Positions 52,189 to 62,504 are shown, counted from the first letter of the stretch. The stretch: DNA of 64,000 bases from Rhodoferax sp. WC2427 (GCF_040822085.1 NZ_CP162006.1:4340001-4404000), one strand, 5' to 3'. Made by a program: numbers and translations. Notes: a model not told the origin generated them from the sequence alone.

Positions 52189-53214
52189 CTAGATGTCGCT
52201 TCGCCATACCTTGAGCCGGTCCAACAGCGTAGCCTTCAAATCGTCGTTAGCAAAGCCTGCATCGATAGATGTGCGTGCCACAGCCCGCGTCACCTCGTCC
52301 GTCCACCCAAACGCCCTTCGGCACAGCGCGTACTCCCCCACCAAACTCGCACCCAGCAGCGCCGGGTCATCGGTATTGACGGAGACACGAACTCCCGCCT
52401 GCCGCAAACGCTCAATCGGGTGCGCCTCAATCGACGGATAAACCCCCAGCACCAGGTTTGACGTGGGGCACACACCCAGCGGGATCTGCCGGTCGGCCAG
52501 CATCTGCACCAGCACAGGGTCTTCGATGGCGCGCACGCCGTGGTCGATGCGGTCTGCGCCCAGCAGGTTCACCGCGTCCCACACACCCTCGGGGCCGCTG
52601 GACTCGCCCGCATGCACGGTGCGGCGCAGGCCGGCACTGCCAGCCTTGCGGAAGGCCTCTGCAAACCGGGGGCCGGTGCGACCGGCGGTGGCCTCGTTGC
52701 CGTCTACCGACAGCGCCACCACACGCGGGTGGCGAAGCGTGGTGAGCGTGTCCACCAGCCCAATGGCGGCTTCGGCCGACTGGGTCCGCAGCAGGCTGAC
52801 GCACAGGCCCACACCGGGCAGGCCGTCCTGCTCTGCCGCTGCGAAGCCCGCGTGGATGGCATCGAGCATGGCGCCCAGGCGGCCGTGCCATGCGTGCCAG
52901 TGGGTGGGGTTAAAGATGACATCGGCATAGCCCGTGCCATTGGCCGCCAGCCGCTGGCTGAGGCCGTAGCTCAGCGCCACCAGCCGGTCCTGGGTGCGGG
53001 CCAGGCCGCAGGCCAGATCCAGAAAACCCAGAAAGTCCGCCAGGCCCGAGAACTTGAACAATTCCTCTTGCGAGCGGGGCAAGGCCACGCCCTCGGCCTT
53101 CGCCCACTGCGCAATCAGGGCGGCTTCAAAGCAGCCCTCCAGGTGCAGGTGCACTTCGGCCTTGGGCAACGCCTTCAGGCGAATCTCTTCAGCGGATGTC
53201 GAGGGCAGGCTCAT
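52189..53214 (-). CDS. add: Adenosine (or adenine) deaminase
   Basis: 341 residues from the ATG at 53214 (MSLPSTSAEEIRLKALPKAEVHLHLEG). Zn ligands and active-site residues: HLHLEG, RRTVHAGESSGPEGVW (HAGE) and NTDDPALLGAS. Length and motifs fit the adenosine/adenine deaminase family; the exact purine is uncertain. It overlaps the DUF4287 gene by four bases (ATGA), so the two are translated together. Purine deamination next to pyrimidine catabolism suggests a nucleobase-salvage neighbourhood, though the foreign insert separates them. Confidence 0.92.
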   Translation of the reverse strand: MSLPSTSAEEIRLKALPKAEVHLHLEGCFEAALIAQWAKAEGVALPRSQEELFKFSGLADFLGFLDLACGLARTQDRLVALSYGLSQRLAANGTGYADVIFNPTHWHAWHGRLGAMLDAIHAGFAAAEQDGLPGVGLCVSLLRTQSAEAAIGLVDTLTTLRHPRVVALSVDGNEATAGRTGPRFAEAFRKAGSAGLRRTVHAGESSGPEGVWDAVNLLGADRIDHGVRAIEDPVLVQMLADRQIPLGVCPTSNLVLGVYPSIEAHPIERLRQAGVRVSVNTDDPALLGASLVGEYALCRRAFGWTDEVTRAVARTSIDAGFANDDLKATLLDRLKVWRSDI

Positions 53215-53426
53215 GGTTTTGCCTGGGCCAGGCAATGCGCGACGACGGCATTGGCGTGGCCATGGCCCATGCCGTGCTCGGCCTTGAGCCAGTTGACGAT
53301 CTCCATGTGCTTCTTGCCCTGCTGCTGGCGCACCAAGCTGAACCAACGGTCCATCGGTTGGCCGTAGGTCTTTTCGATAGAAGGGAAATACGAGGCCGGG
53401 CCTTTGACTTTTTCGGGTGCTGCCAT
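53211..53426 (-). CDS. DUF4287 domain protein
   Basis: 71 residues. KGPASYFPSIEKTYGQPMDRWFSLV and HMEIVNWLKAEHGMGHGHANAVV are the family signature of DUF4287, a small helical domain of unknown function found alone or fused to DUF5655. GGAG precedes the ATG. It overlaps add by four bases. Confidence 0.85.
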   Translation of the reverse strand: MAAPEKVKGPASYFPSIEKTYGQPMDRWFSLVRQQQGKKHMEIVNWLKAEHGMGHGHANAVVAHCLAQAKP

Positions 53427-53605
53427 GGTGAACTCCTAAGAGATAGGGACTACTGTACGGTGCCAACCAGATGCTAACCGGGATGCACAGCGGAAGATGC
53501 ACGTAAAACAAGCCTCCGGCGCAAGCCGCACCTTCGCCCACAGCTCCTTATTCCGTAGCAGATCAAAGGCAGCGGCACTGTCTGAGCTGCCATCTTCCGC
53601 CCGCC
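53427..53605. other. Non-coding region upstream of katG
   Basis: No credible ORF in about 330 bases between the DUF4287 gene and katG. The only structured part seen is the inverted repeat at 53606-53631, followed by an AT-rich stretch that probably holds the katG promoter. Confidence 0.5.
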
Positions 53606-53631
53606 GATAGGCATCTTTGAAAATGCCTATC
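53606..53631. promoter_or_regulatory. Inverted repeat upstream of katG
   Basis: GATAGGCAT (53606-53614) and ATGCCTATC (53623-53631) are perfect 9-base arms around CTTTGAAA, about 130 bases before the katG ATG. The ATAG/CTAT ends recall OxyR sites, but the spacing does not fit the four-tetrad OxyR pattern. Confidence 0.5.
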
Positions 53632-53651
53632 CGATGCATAAACTTTATTGA

Positions 53652-55907
<2,256 letters not shown>

Positions 55908-55937
55908 CGGGCAGGGGCCAAGGCCCCGTGGCCGTGT

Positions 55938-55970
55938 TAGGCTCTTTGGCAAATTTTGCCAAAGAGCCTA
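55938..55970. promoter_or_regulatory. 33-base near-perfect palindrome before parDE
   Basis: 16-base perfect arms, TAGGCTCTTTGGCAAA (55938-55953) and TTTGCCAAAGAGCCTA (55955-55970), around a single T. It ends 11 bases before the parD ATG. ParD-type antitoxins repress their own operon through palindromes at this place. It could also end the katG transcript, though no T run follows on the plus strand. Confidence 0.7.
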
Positions 55971-55981
55971 AAATTTGCGCC

Positions 55982-56233
55982 ATGAGTACCATGAACATTT
56001 CTCTACCCGACACGCTAAAGGACTTTGTGGACACACAGGTCGGTTCGCGTGGCTTCGGCACCAGCAGCGAGTACGTGCGCGAGCTGATTCGCAAAGACCA
56101 AGACCGCCAGCAATTGCGCGGTCTGCTGCTGGCGGGAGCCCAGTCGGCACCCACCGCCCCGGTGGATGCCGCTTACTTTGATGCCCTGCGCAAGCGCATC
56201 GGCGGTAAAACCGGCAACAAGACACCCCAGTGA
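55982..56233 (+). CDS. parD: ParD-family antitoxin
   Basis: 83 residues from the ATG at 55982. The N-terminus is a ribbon-helix-helix (MNISLPDTLKDFVDTQV, then GFGTSSEYVRELIRKDQ), which binds DNA. The C-terminal part would wrap around the toxin. It overlaps parE (GTGA), and the 33-base palindrome lies immediately upstream, as expected for an autoregulated pair. Confidence 0.92.
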   Translation: MSTMNISLPDTLKDFVDTQVGSRGFGTSSEYVRELIRKDQDRQQLRGLLLAGAQSAPTAPVDAAYFDALRKRIGGKTGNKTPQ

Positions 56234-56562
56234 AGCCCAAAGCGGTGGTTCCGCGCGCTCTGGCACGGGATGACGTGGACCAAGCCGTCACCTTTTACCT
56301 GGAGCAAGATGCCCCGGCTGCAGCGCTCGGTTTTGTAGACGCCCTGGAGCGGGCCTATGCCCATATCGGCAAACACCCCGCCACAGGGTCACCCCGCTAC
56401 GCGCATGAATTGGGTATTCCCGATCTGCGCTCCTGGCCGCTGAGCAAATACCCGTACCTGGTTTTTTATGTGGAGCGGGCCGACCATATCGACGTATGGC
56501 GGGTGCTCCATATGCGGCGCGACATCCCGGTGTGGATGGGGGATGGCGCGGCGGATTACTAA
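56230..56562 (+). CDS. parE: ParE-family toxin
   Basis: 110 residues from a GTG that overlaps the parD stop. It is a RelE/ParE-fold toxin: DVDQAVTFYLEQDAPAAALGFVDAL, the GSPRYAHELGIPDLRSWPLSKYPYLVFY core and IDVWRVLHMRRDIP at the end. ParE toxins commonly act on DNA gyrase, but the target here is inferred from family. It ends against the convergent coiled-coil gene, overlapping it by 4 bases. Confidence 0.92.
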   Translation: MKPKAVVPRALARDDVDQAVTFYLEQDAPAAALGFVDALERAYAHIGKHPATGSPRYAHELGIPDLRSWPLSKYPYLVFYVERADHIDVWRVLHMRRDIPVWMGDGAADY

Positions 56563-57002
56563 GGTCTGGCCAGTCGGCCCCGCAACGCGGCGTTCTCTTG
56601 CTCCAACTGCGCCACCCGCCGCTCCGCCGACTCCAACGCCAACGTCAAGCGCTGCACTTCCGCAGCCAACCCATCCGCCACCTCCGTCACCCGCTCCCGC
56701 GTGCCGTCGCGGGTGTGGGCGAGTTGCGCGCTTAGGCCATCGAGCCAGCGCAGGATGTCGACCCGCGTGGTGTCTTTATGCAGCGGGGTTTGCAGCGTGG
56801 CTTTTTTGACGTCGGCGCGGCGGCACAGCTCGGACTGGGTGACGCGGCCATGGTTGAACGGGTAGATGCCGTGGTGCGCCGCAATCTCGGTCTCGATGTC
56901 GTGCATGGCCTGGCGCAGCCGGGCCAGCGCCGCCGCGGTGCGGGCGTTGGGTTTGTCGGCGGCAGGGGTTGGGAGCAAAACGTCGGTCGTCATGGCATCC
57001 AT
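56559..57002 (-). CDS. Putative DNA-binding coiled-coil protein
   Basis: 147 residues. The first half has RTAAALARLRQAMHDIETEIAAHH and a helix-turn-helix-like NHGRVTQSELCRRADVKKATL. The second half is a coiled coil with regular Leu and Ala spacing (VQRLTLALESAERRVAQLEQ). The arrangement is like KfrA-type plasmid or TnpC-like DNA-binding proteins, but I cannot name a family. It is not needed for parDE as seen. Confidence 0.55.
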   Translation of the reverse strand: MDAMTTDVLLPTPAADKPNARTAAALARLRQAMHDIETEIAAHHGIYPFNHGRVTQSELCRRADVKKATLQTPLHKDTTRVDILRWLDGLSAQLAHTRDGTRERVTEVADGLAAEVQRLTLALESAERRVAQLEQENAALRGRLARP

Positions 57003-57009
57003 TTAAATG

Positions 57010-57064
57010 AAATTGGCCTTTTGTGCCAATGGAATGGGCGAGAGCAGCTATAAATTACATAGCT
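57010..57064. repeat. GCTAT repeat, copy before the coiled-coil gene
   Basis: TGCCAATGGAATGGGCGAG is followed by AGCAGCTATAAATTACATAG and CT. Degenerate in the first half. It lies between the MYG1 gene end and the coiled-coil gene start. Confidence 0.65.
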
Positions 57065-57078
57065 AACACGCCGAACCA

Positions 57079-58062
57079 TCAAACGGGTTCGGCCAGTGCC
57101 AATTCCGCCAGCTTCACCGCGCCCTCAAAGCTGCGCGCGCCGCCGATGAACAGGTTCAGGTGGCAAAACACGCTGTCGGCCACGCCGGTCACTGCCGCCA
57201 GTTCCTGGTCGCGCAGGCCAGCCCAGGGGGCGGGCAGGTCCTTGCGGGTGTCGAACGAGCCGGGCTCCACCGGTACGGTCTTGATCTGGTACTGGTCGCC
57301 GTCGGAGTCGGGGTAGACCACAAACAGCACCTCGGGCATTTCGTCCACCACCACGCGGGTCCAGGGCATGCCGCCTTCCTTCAAGTGCAGTAGCTTGCCG
57401 CCCAGCAGGCGCGGGGCCTGGCGCACGGTGTCCACGGCGCGGATCTGGGCCACTTTTTTGCCGATGGCGTGGTCCAGAAACTTGCGGGTGATGGCGATGG
57501 CTTCGCGGAAGCGGGTTTCCAGCAGCTGGGCCTTGGCGGCCAGGTCCAGGCCTTGCTCTTCCAGCCAGTGGGTGTTGAGCTGGGCAATCAGGGCCGACAG
57601 GCCAAAGATGCCCGCGGCCACGTCGCCCTGCCCGGTGTCCACGATGTCGAGATACTGCACCAGGGAATGGTCGATGGTGTGCACCACGCTGGCCACCGCC
57701 GCGTCGTCCAAGGCCTGGCCATGGTGGGCGGCCCAGGCTTTGACGTAGGCCGCACCATGGGCCGACCACACCAGGCCCGCGCTGGCATAGCCCACGCCGG
57801 GCACGGTGTGGCCGTCTACCAGCCGCTCGGGTCGGGCCCCTGTGAAGCCGCGCTGGTGGTGGTCAAACCGGCCGCTGGCTGCGTCCCAGACGCCGCCTAC
57901 GTCGACCACGTAGTCGGCGGTGGCGATGAGGTCTTTGTTGCGGGTGCGCAGCAGGGTGTGCGATGGGAAAACCCCCATCAAAACGCCCACGCCAAAAACG
58001 TCGTCGGCATGGAAAGTGCCACTGTGGGTGGCAATGCAGGTGGGGGTGGCGGTATCGGTCAT
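57079..58062 (-). CDS. MYG1-family protein (DHH-like exonuclease fold)
   Basis: 327 residues. Family signatures THSGTFHADDVFGVGVL at 13-29 and FDHHQRGF near 66, with the later KFLDHAIGK and a C-terminal VFCHLNLFIGGA. Bacterial MYG1-type proteins are predicted metal-dependent hydrolases; the eukaryotic relative is a 3'-5' RNA exonuclease. The substrate in bacteria is unknown. It stands alone between repeats. Confidence 0.88.
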   Translation of the reverse strand: MTDTATPTCIATHSGTFHADDVFGVGVLMGVFPSHTLLRTRNKDLIATADYVVDVGGVWDAASGRFDHHQRGFTGARPERLVDGHTVPGVGYASAGLVWSAHGAAYVKAWAAHHGQALDDAAVASVVHTIDHSLVQYLDIVDTGQGDVAAGIFGLSALIAQLNTHWLEEQGLDLAAKAQLLETRFREAIAITRKFLDHAIGKKVAQIRAVDTVRQAPRLLGGKLLHLKEGGMPWTRVVVDEMPEVLFVVYPDSDGDQYQIKTVPVEPGSFDTRKDLPAPWAGLRDQELAAVTGVADSVFCHLNLFIGGARSFEGAVKLAELALAEPV

Positions 58063-58092
58063 GGGGCGATTTTAAACCCCAAAAACAACAAG

Positions 58093-58136
58093 CAACGCCC
58101 GTAAAATCAGCGTAACATGCTACTTATTAGATAGCA
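58093..58136. repeat. GCTAT repeat, copy at the tetR stop
   Basis: GTAACATGCTACTTATTAGATAGC; the reverse reading supplies the last residues LSNK and the TAG stop of the TetR-family regulator. Confidence 0.65.
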
Positions 58137-58773
58137 CCTCAAGCCCGCAGCCGCGCAACAGCAAGGCCACCACGTGTTCGGTGGCGCGGGCCTGGTCGGC
58201 GCGGGTCAGCTTGGGGCGGCCCAGCACGGCGCAGACCTGCACGTCAAAGTCGGCATAGGTTTGCGTGGCCGCCCACAGGGTGAAAAACAGGTGGGTGCTG
58301 TCCACCGGAGCCATTTTTCCCTCGGCGATCCACTGGTCGATGACGGCGGCCTTGGCCCGCACCGTGGCGCGCAGCTCGGTGGCCAGCAGGTGCCGGACCA
58401 CCGGCGCGCCGTGCAGCAGCTCGTTGGCCCAGACCTTGGAGGCGTGCGGGCGGGCCGCCGACATGGCCATCTTGCTGCGGATGTAGCCGCCGATGGCCTG
58501 GGCCGGGTCGGCCTCGGGGGTAATGCCGTGGGTGGGGGCCAGCCAGTCTTCCAGAATACGGGCCAGCACCGCGCGGTAGAGCCCGTCCTTGTTGCCAAAG
58601 TAGTAGTGCAGGTTGGCCTTGGGCAGGCCGGATTCGTCGGCAATCTGGGCCATGGTGGCACCGCTGAACCCGGCCCCGGCAAACACCCGCTCTGCCGCGG
58701 CCAGGATCCGCTCTTCGTTGGCTTGGCGGATCTGGCCTTTGGCATCCGCCGGGGCTTGGGTGGTGGAGGTCAC
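58120..58773 (-). CDS. RutR-like TetR-family regulator
   Basis: 217 residues from a GTG that overlaps the substrate-binding gene stop (GTGA). The N-terminal helix-turn-helix is TMAQIADESGLPKANLHYYFGNKDGLYRAVL. The C-terminal domain follows RutR in order: LEDWLAPTHGI, ASKVWANELLHGAP, WIAEGKMAPVDSTHLFFTLWAATQTYADF. In E. coli RutR binds uracil and represses pyrimidine genes. It is the last gene of the importer operon, whose start has the operator. The last residues come from a repeat. Confidence 0.85.
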   Translation of the reverse strand: MTSTTQAPADAKGQIRQANEERILAAAERVFAGAGFSGATMAQIADESGLPKANLHYYFGNKDGLYRAVLARILEDWLAPTHGITPEADPAQAIGGYIRSKMAMSAARPHASKVWANELLHGAPVVRHLLATELRATVRAKAAVIDQWIAEGKMAPVDSTHLFFTLWAATQTYADFDVQVCAVLGRPKLTRADQARATEHVVALLLRGCGLEVLSNK

Positions 58774-59777
58774 TTTTTGGTAGCCGCTTCCCAGACGATG
58801 TGGCTCATGGCGGCGGCACCGGGGTCTTTCTTGATGACCGGGGCGCTGCCGCCCGACAGCAGCACCTTGACCGTGCGCTCGTAGGCGGCGGGCTCCAGGT
58901 AGCCCATCTTGGGGGTGTTGGCGGTGGTGATAAGTTTGGCCACATTTTCCATCTGGCGCTTTTGCACTGTCAGCGTGGCGCTACCCGACATATCGTTGGA
59001 GACCACGATCTTGGCGGCTTCTTCGGGGTTCTTCACCGCGTCGTTCCAGCCCTTGAAGGTGGCCCGCAGGAACTTGCCCATGCGGGCCACAAAGGCCGGG
59101 TCCTTGAGCTTGGATTCCAGCACGTACAGGCCGTCTTCCAGCGAGGCCGCGCCCTGGTCTTCGTAGAAGAAGGTGACCAGGTCGCTCTCCTTGACGCCCG
59201 CGTCGATGATCTGCCAGTACTCGTTGTAGACCATGGTGGACACGCAGGCGGCCTGGTTTTGCAGCAGCGGATCGACGTTGAAGCCCTGCTTGAGCACCTT
59301 GATGTCGGTGTCGGGCTTCAGGCCCAGCTTGGCCATCCAGTTTAGGAACGGGTATTCGTTACCGCCAAACCACACGCCCAGGGTTTTGCCCTTGAGGTCT
59401 TTGGGGCTGGCCACACCGCTGGCCTTTTTGCAGGTGAGCATCAGGCCGGAGCGGTTGAACACCTGGGCGATGTTGACCAGCGGCACACCGGCTTCGCGGG
59501 CGGCCAGCGCGTCGGGCATCCAGTTGACGATCACGTCGGCGTTGTTGCCCGCAATCACCTGCACGGGCGAGATGTCGGGGCCGCCCGGTTTGATAGTCAC
59601 GTCCAGGCCCTCGGCCTTGTAGTAGCCCTTGGCCGCGGCCACGTAGTAGCCCGCAAACTGGGCCTGCGGCACCCATTTGAGCTGCACAGTGAGCTTTTCC
59701 TGGGCCTGGGCGGCAAAGCTGCCGACCATGAAAGCGGCGGCCAGCAGGCATTGGCTCAACTTGGATAATTTCTGCAT
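58770..59777 (-). CDS. ABC transporter substrate-binding protein (NMT1/THI5-like)
   Basis: 335-residue periplasmic binding protein. Signal peptide MQKLSKLSQCLLAAAFMVGS, cleaved before EKLTVQL. It matches the NMT1/ThiY fold: LKWVPQAQFAGYYVAAAKGYY, a ligand-loop with PGGPDISPV and GNNADVIVNWMPD. By family it could bind a hydroxymethyl-pyrimidine or another flat heterocycle; the RutR-like site in this operon points to a pyrimidine or its breakdown product. A stem-loop separates it from the permease gene. Confidence 0.85.
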   Translation of the reverse strand: MQKLSKLSQCLLAAAFMVGSFAAQAQEKLTVQLKWVPQAQFAGYYVAAAKGYYKAEGLDVTIKPGGPDISPVQVIAGNNADVIVNWMPDALAAREAGVPLVNIAQVFNRSGLMLTCKKASGVASPKDLKGKTLGVWFGGNEYPFLNWMAKLGLKPDTDIKVLKQGFNVDPLLQNQAACVSTMVYNEYWQIIDAGVKESDLVTFFYEDQGAASLEDGLYVLESKLKDPAFVARMGKFLRATFKGWNDAVKNPEEAAKIVVSNDMSGSATLTVQKRQMENVAKLITTANTPKMGYLEPAAYERTVKVLLSGGSAPVIKKDPGAAAMSHIVWEAATKK

Positions 59778-59816
59778 CGAATACTCCTAGGGTGGGGAAC
59801 TTAACGTGAAACAACC

Positions 59817-59853
59817 TGCATGGCCCGGGGTGCTCTGCATCCGGGGCCATGCA
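59817..59853 (-). promoter_or_regulatory. Intercistronic stem-loop between permease and binding-protein genes
   Basis: TGCATGGCCC (59817-59826) and GGGCCATGCA (59844-59853) are perfect 10-base arms. On the transcript it begins two bases after the permease stop. Such hairpins in ABC operons often protect the upstream message or attenuate, changing the subunit ratio. A short T-rich tail (GTTGTTTC) follows. Confidence 0.65.
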
Positions 59854-59855
59854 AG

Positions 59856-60800
59856 CTAGCGGGAACGAACAGAAGGGTGCCAGAACGCGAAACGCCGCTC
59901 CAGCTGCACCAGCAAGGCATAGGCCAGCGAGCCGGTCAGGGCCGCCACCACAATCGCGCCCCACACCAGCGGCATGTGCATCTTGGCCGCTTCGGTGGAA
60001 ATACGAAAGCCCAGCCCGGCCGTGGGCGAACCAAAAAACTCGGCCACGATGGCCCCGATCAGGGCCAGCGTGGCATTGACCTTGAGCGCACCAAAAATGA
60101 ACGGCAAGGCACTGGGCAGGCGCAGCCCCAGCAAGGTTTGCCAGTAGCCCGCCGCGTAGCTGTGCATCAGCTCGCGCTCGAGCCGACCTGCGGCCTTCAG
60201 GCCCGCCAGGGTGGACACCAGCATGGGAAAGAAGGTCATCAGCACCACCACCGCCGCCTTGGACGGCCAGTCAAAGCCAAACCACATCACCGCAATCGGT
60301 GCCACCCCGACCAGCGGCACGGTGCTGGTAAGCGAGGCGATCGGCAGCAGGCCGCGCTGCAGAAACGGCAGGCGGTCGATGGCCACGGCCACGGCAAAAC
60401 CCAGGCCGCAGCCCAGCACCCACCCGGAGAGCACCGACTTGAGCACGGTCTGCACAAAGTCGCCCCACAGCAGCGCCCCGCCCTCGCCCATGGCCTGCAC
60501 GATCAGCAGCGGCGACGGCAACAGCACCCGGGGCACGTCGTACGCGGTGACCAGCAGCTGCCAGAAGTACAGCAGCCACAGACCGAACAGCCCGGCCGTC
60601 ACCAGCCCGTAGGCAGGCCGCCCGTCCAGCGCAGCGCAGGCACGCACCGTCCACACGGCCATAAACACCACGCCCAAAAATAAGGGCAAAAAAAGGCCGC
60701 TTGTGCTGACGGAATAAGCGCGAGAAGCTATAAAAATTGCAGCAACCAGCACACTGGCTACCACCAGGCCCAGCACCGCCTGCGGGCTGCGGGCCGTCAT
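59856..60800 (-). CDS. ABC transporter permease (second subunit)
   Basis: 314 residues from the ATG at 60800, overlapping the first permease by four bases. A SsuC/ThiX/TauC-type permease, with LPSALPFIFGALKVNATLALIGAIVAEFFGS as the EAA loop that contacts the ATPase. It has an extra N-terminal part: AAIFIASRAYSVSTSGLFL is encoded by a GCTAT-repeat copy (60694-60740), and two added hydrophobic segments precede the usual core. Confidence 0.88.
   Translation of the reverse strand: MTARSPQAVLGLVVASVLVAAIFIASRAYSVSTSGLFLPLFLGVVFMAVWTVRACAALDGRPAYGLVTAGLFGLWLLYFWQLLVTAYDVPRVLLPSPLLIVQAMGEGGALLWGDFVQTVLKSVLSGWVLGCGLGFAVAVAIDRLPFLQRGLLPIASLTSTVPLVGVAPIAVMWFGFDWPSKAAVVVLMTFFPMLVSTLAGLKAAGRLERELMHSYAAGYWQTLLGLRLPSALPFIFGALKVNATLALIGAIVAEFFGSPTAGLGFRISTEAAKMHMPLVWGAIVVAALTGSLAYALLVQLERRFAFWHPSVRSR
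60694..60740. repeat. GCTAT repeat, copy inside the permease gene
   Basis: GCTTGTGCTGACGGAATAAGC and GCGAGAAGCTATAAAAATTGC are close to intergenic copies. The in-frame minus-strand translation is FIASRAYSVSTSG. Confidence 0.8.
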
Positions 60801-61690
60801 GCCCGGCCCCCAAAGCGGCGCAGCACCAGCCGCTCCACGCCCAGCACCGCAGCGGTCAGGGCCAGGCCCAGCAGGGCCGACATCAGCAGCGCCGACCAAA
60901 TAGCCACGGTATTGCCGTAGTACGAGCCCAGCAGCAGCTTGGCCCCCAGGCCCGCCTGCGCGCCGGTGGGCAACTCGGCCACCATGGCGCCCACCAGGCT
61001 GGCGGCAATGCCGACCCGCAAGGCGGGGAACAAAAACGGCAGCGCCGCTGGCAGGCGCAGCAGCCAGAACGCCTGCCAGCGCGAGGCGGCGTAGGTGTAG
61101 AGCAGCTCGGTGTCGATCTGCTGCGGCGAGCGCAAACCCTGCACCATGGCCACGGTGACCGGGAAGAAGCACAGGTACATGGCGATCACCGCCTTGGGCC
61201 ACACGCCCGAGAAGCCCAGGCTGCCCAGGATCACCAGCACGATGGGTGCAATCGCCAGCACCGGAATAGTTTGCGAGGCCACGATCCAGGGCATCAGCGC
61301 GCGGTCCAGGGTGCGTGAATGCACGATGCCCGCCGACAGCAGCAGGCCGAACAGCGTGCCCATGGCAAAGCCCAGCAGGCTGGACTGCGCGGTGACGGCC
61401 ACGTGGAACAACAGGTTGCGCGGCGAGTCCACCGGCCAGTCGACCAGGCTGGACCAGAAATCCAGCGCCACCTGCTGCGGCGAGGGCAGCACCGGGCGCT
61501 GCATGGAGAGGGTGGTCTGGACCAGATCGGCCCAGCCCCAGGCCGCGCCCTGGGGGGCGAGCACGCGTTCGATGGCACCGGGCGCGTTCAGCCACACGGC
61601 CCCGGCGTACCACAGCACCAGCACGCCCAACAGCACCGTGGCGATGGGCAAGCCGCTGTTGAGAGCGGTGCCGCGCTTAATGGTGGCCAT
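60797..61690 (-). CDS. ABC transporter permease (first subunit)
   Basis: 297 residues with about six membrane helices and the EAA-type loop RLPAALPFLFPALRVGIAASLVGAMVAELP. It forms the channel with the second permease. It overlaps the ATPase gene by 14 bases at its start and the second permease by four at its end, indicating one transcript. Confidence 0.9.
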   Translation of the reverse strand: MATIKRGTALNSGLPIATVLLGVLVLWYAGAVWLNAPGAIERVLAPQGAAWGWADLVQTTLSMQRPVLPSPQQVALDFWSSLVDWPVDSPRNLLFHVAVTAQSSLLGFAMGTLFGLLLSAGIVHSRTLDRALMPWIVASQTIPVLAIAPIVLVILGSLGFSGVWPKAVIAMYLCFFPVTVAMVQGLRSPQQIDTELLYTYAASRWQAFWLLRLPAALPFLFPALRVGIAASLVGAMVAELPTGAQAGLGAKLLLGSYYGNTVAIWSALLMSALLGLALTAAVLGVERLVLRRFGGRA

Positions 61691-62465
61691 CCGCCAGGGA
61701 CTCGCGTACGGCGTGGGCCAGGGCCATGAATTCGGGCGTGTCGCGCAGGCCCAGATGGCGTTCGTCCGGCAGGGTGGAATCGATCACCTGGACGATGCGG
61801 CCGGGCCGCGGCGACATGACCACGATGCGGGTGGACAGGTACACCGCCTCGGCGATCGAGTGGGTCACAAACACCACCGTGCGGCGCTCGCGCTGCCAGA
61901 GCTGCTGCAGCTGCTCGTTGAGGCGGTCGCGGGTGATTTCGTCCAGCGCGCCAAAGGGTTCGTCCATCATCAGAATGCGTGGCTCGAAGGCCAGTGCCCG
62001 CGCAATCGACACCCGCTGCTGCATGCCGCCGGAGAGCTGCCAGGGGTATTTTTTTTCAAAGCCTTGCAGGCCCACCCGGGCCAGCTGGTCCATGGCGATG
62101 CGCTGGCTCTCGGCCTTGTCGCGGCCCTGGATGTGCAGCGGCAGCAGCACATTGCCCAGCACCGTGCGCCAGGGAAACAGCGCCGGGGCCTGGAACACGT
62201 AGCCGTACGAGCGGGCCATGCGGGCTGCGTGCGGGCTAACCCCATTCACCTGCATGCTGCCGGAGCTGATGGGTTCCAGGTCGGCAATGGCGCGCAGCAG
62301 CGTGGTCTTGCCGCAGCCCGAGGGGCCGATCAGCGAGATGAATTCGCCCGGCTGCACCGTGAGGTCGATGTCTTGCAGGGCATGCACCGGCGCGTCGGCA
62401 GCGGGGTAGATGACGTTGGCCCGGCGGACCTCGACAGCCAGCGGCTCAGCGGCAAGCATGGGCAC
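61677..62465 (-). CDS. ABC transporter ATP-binding protein
   Basis: 262 residues from a GTG at 62465, or 260 from the ATG at 62459. Walker A GPSGCGKTTLL, signature LSGGMQQRVSIARAL, Walker B ILMMDEPFGALD and the H-loop VFVTHSIAEAVYL. SsuB/TauB/ThiZ-type ATPase of a heterocycle, taurine or nitrate-like importer. It is the first gene of the operon and lies about 60 bases after the predicted start. The sequence before it is pyrimidine-rich, without a usual ribosome site, so translation starts may be weak or need a factor. Confidence 0.92.
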   Translation of the reverse strand: MPMLAAEPLAVEVRRANVIYPAADAPVHALQDIDLTVQPGEFISLIGPSGCGKTTLLRAIADLEPISSGSMQVNGVSPHAARMARSYGYVFQAPALFPWRTVLGNVLLPLHIQGRDKAESQRIAMDQLARVGLQGFEKKYPWQLSGGMQQRVSIARALAFEPRILMMDEPFGALDEITRDRLNEQLQQLWQRERRTVVFVTHSIAEAVYLSTRIVVMSPRPGRIVQVIDSTLPDERHLGLRDTPEFMALAHAVRESLADGHH

Positions 62466-62504
62466 AAAAGGAAAGGAGATAGATCATATAAACCCACTAT
62501 AAAG

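Noticed and set aside
53606..53631. OxyR site before katG
   Set aside because: ATAG and CTAT ends are present, but the OxyR pattern needs four tetrads spaced by seven bases, which is not seen. Kept only as an inverted repeat.
58770..62465. Thiamine-precursor importer
   Set aside because: The binding protein is of the NMT1/THI5 type, but no TPP riboswitch or thiamine gene is near, and the operon has a RutR-like operator and regulator.
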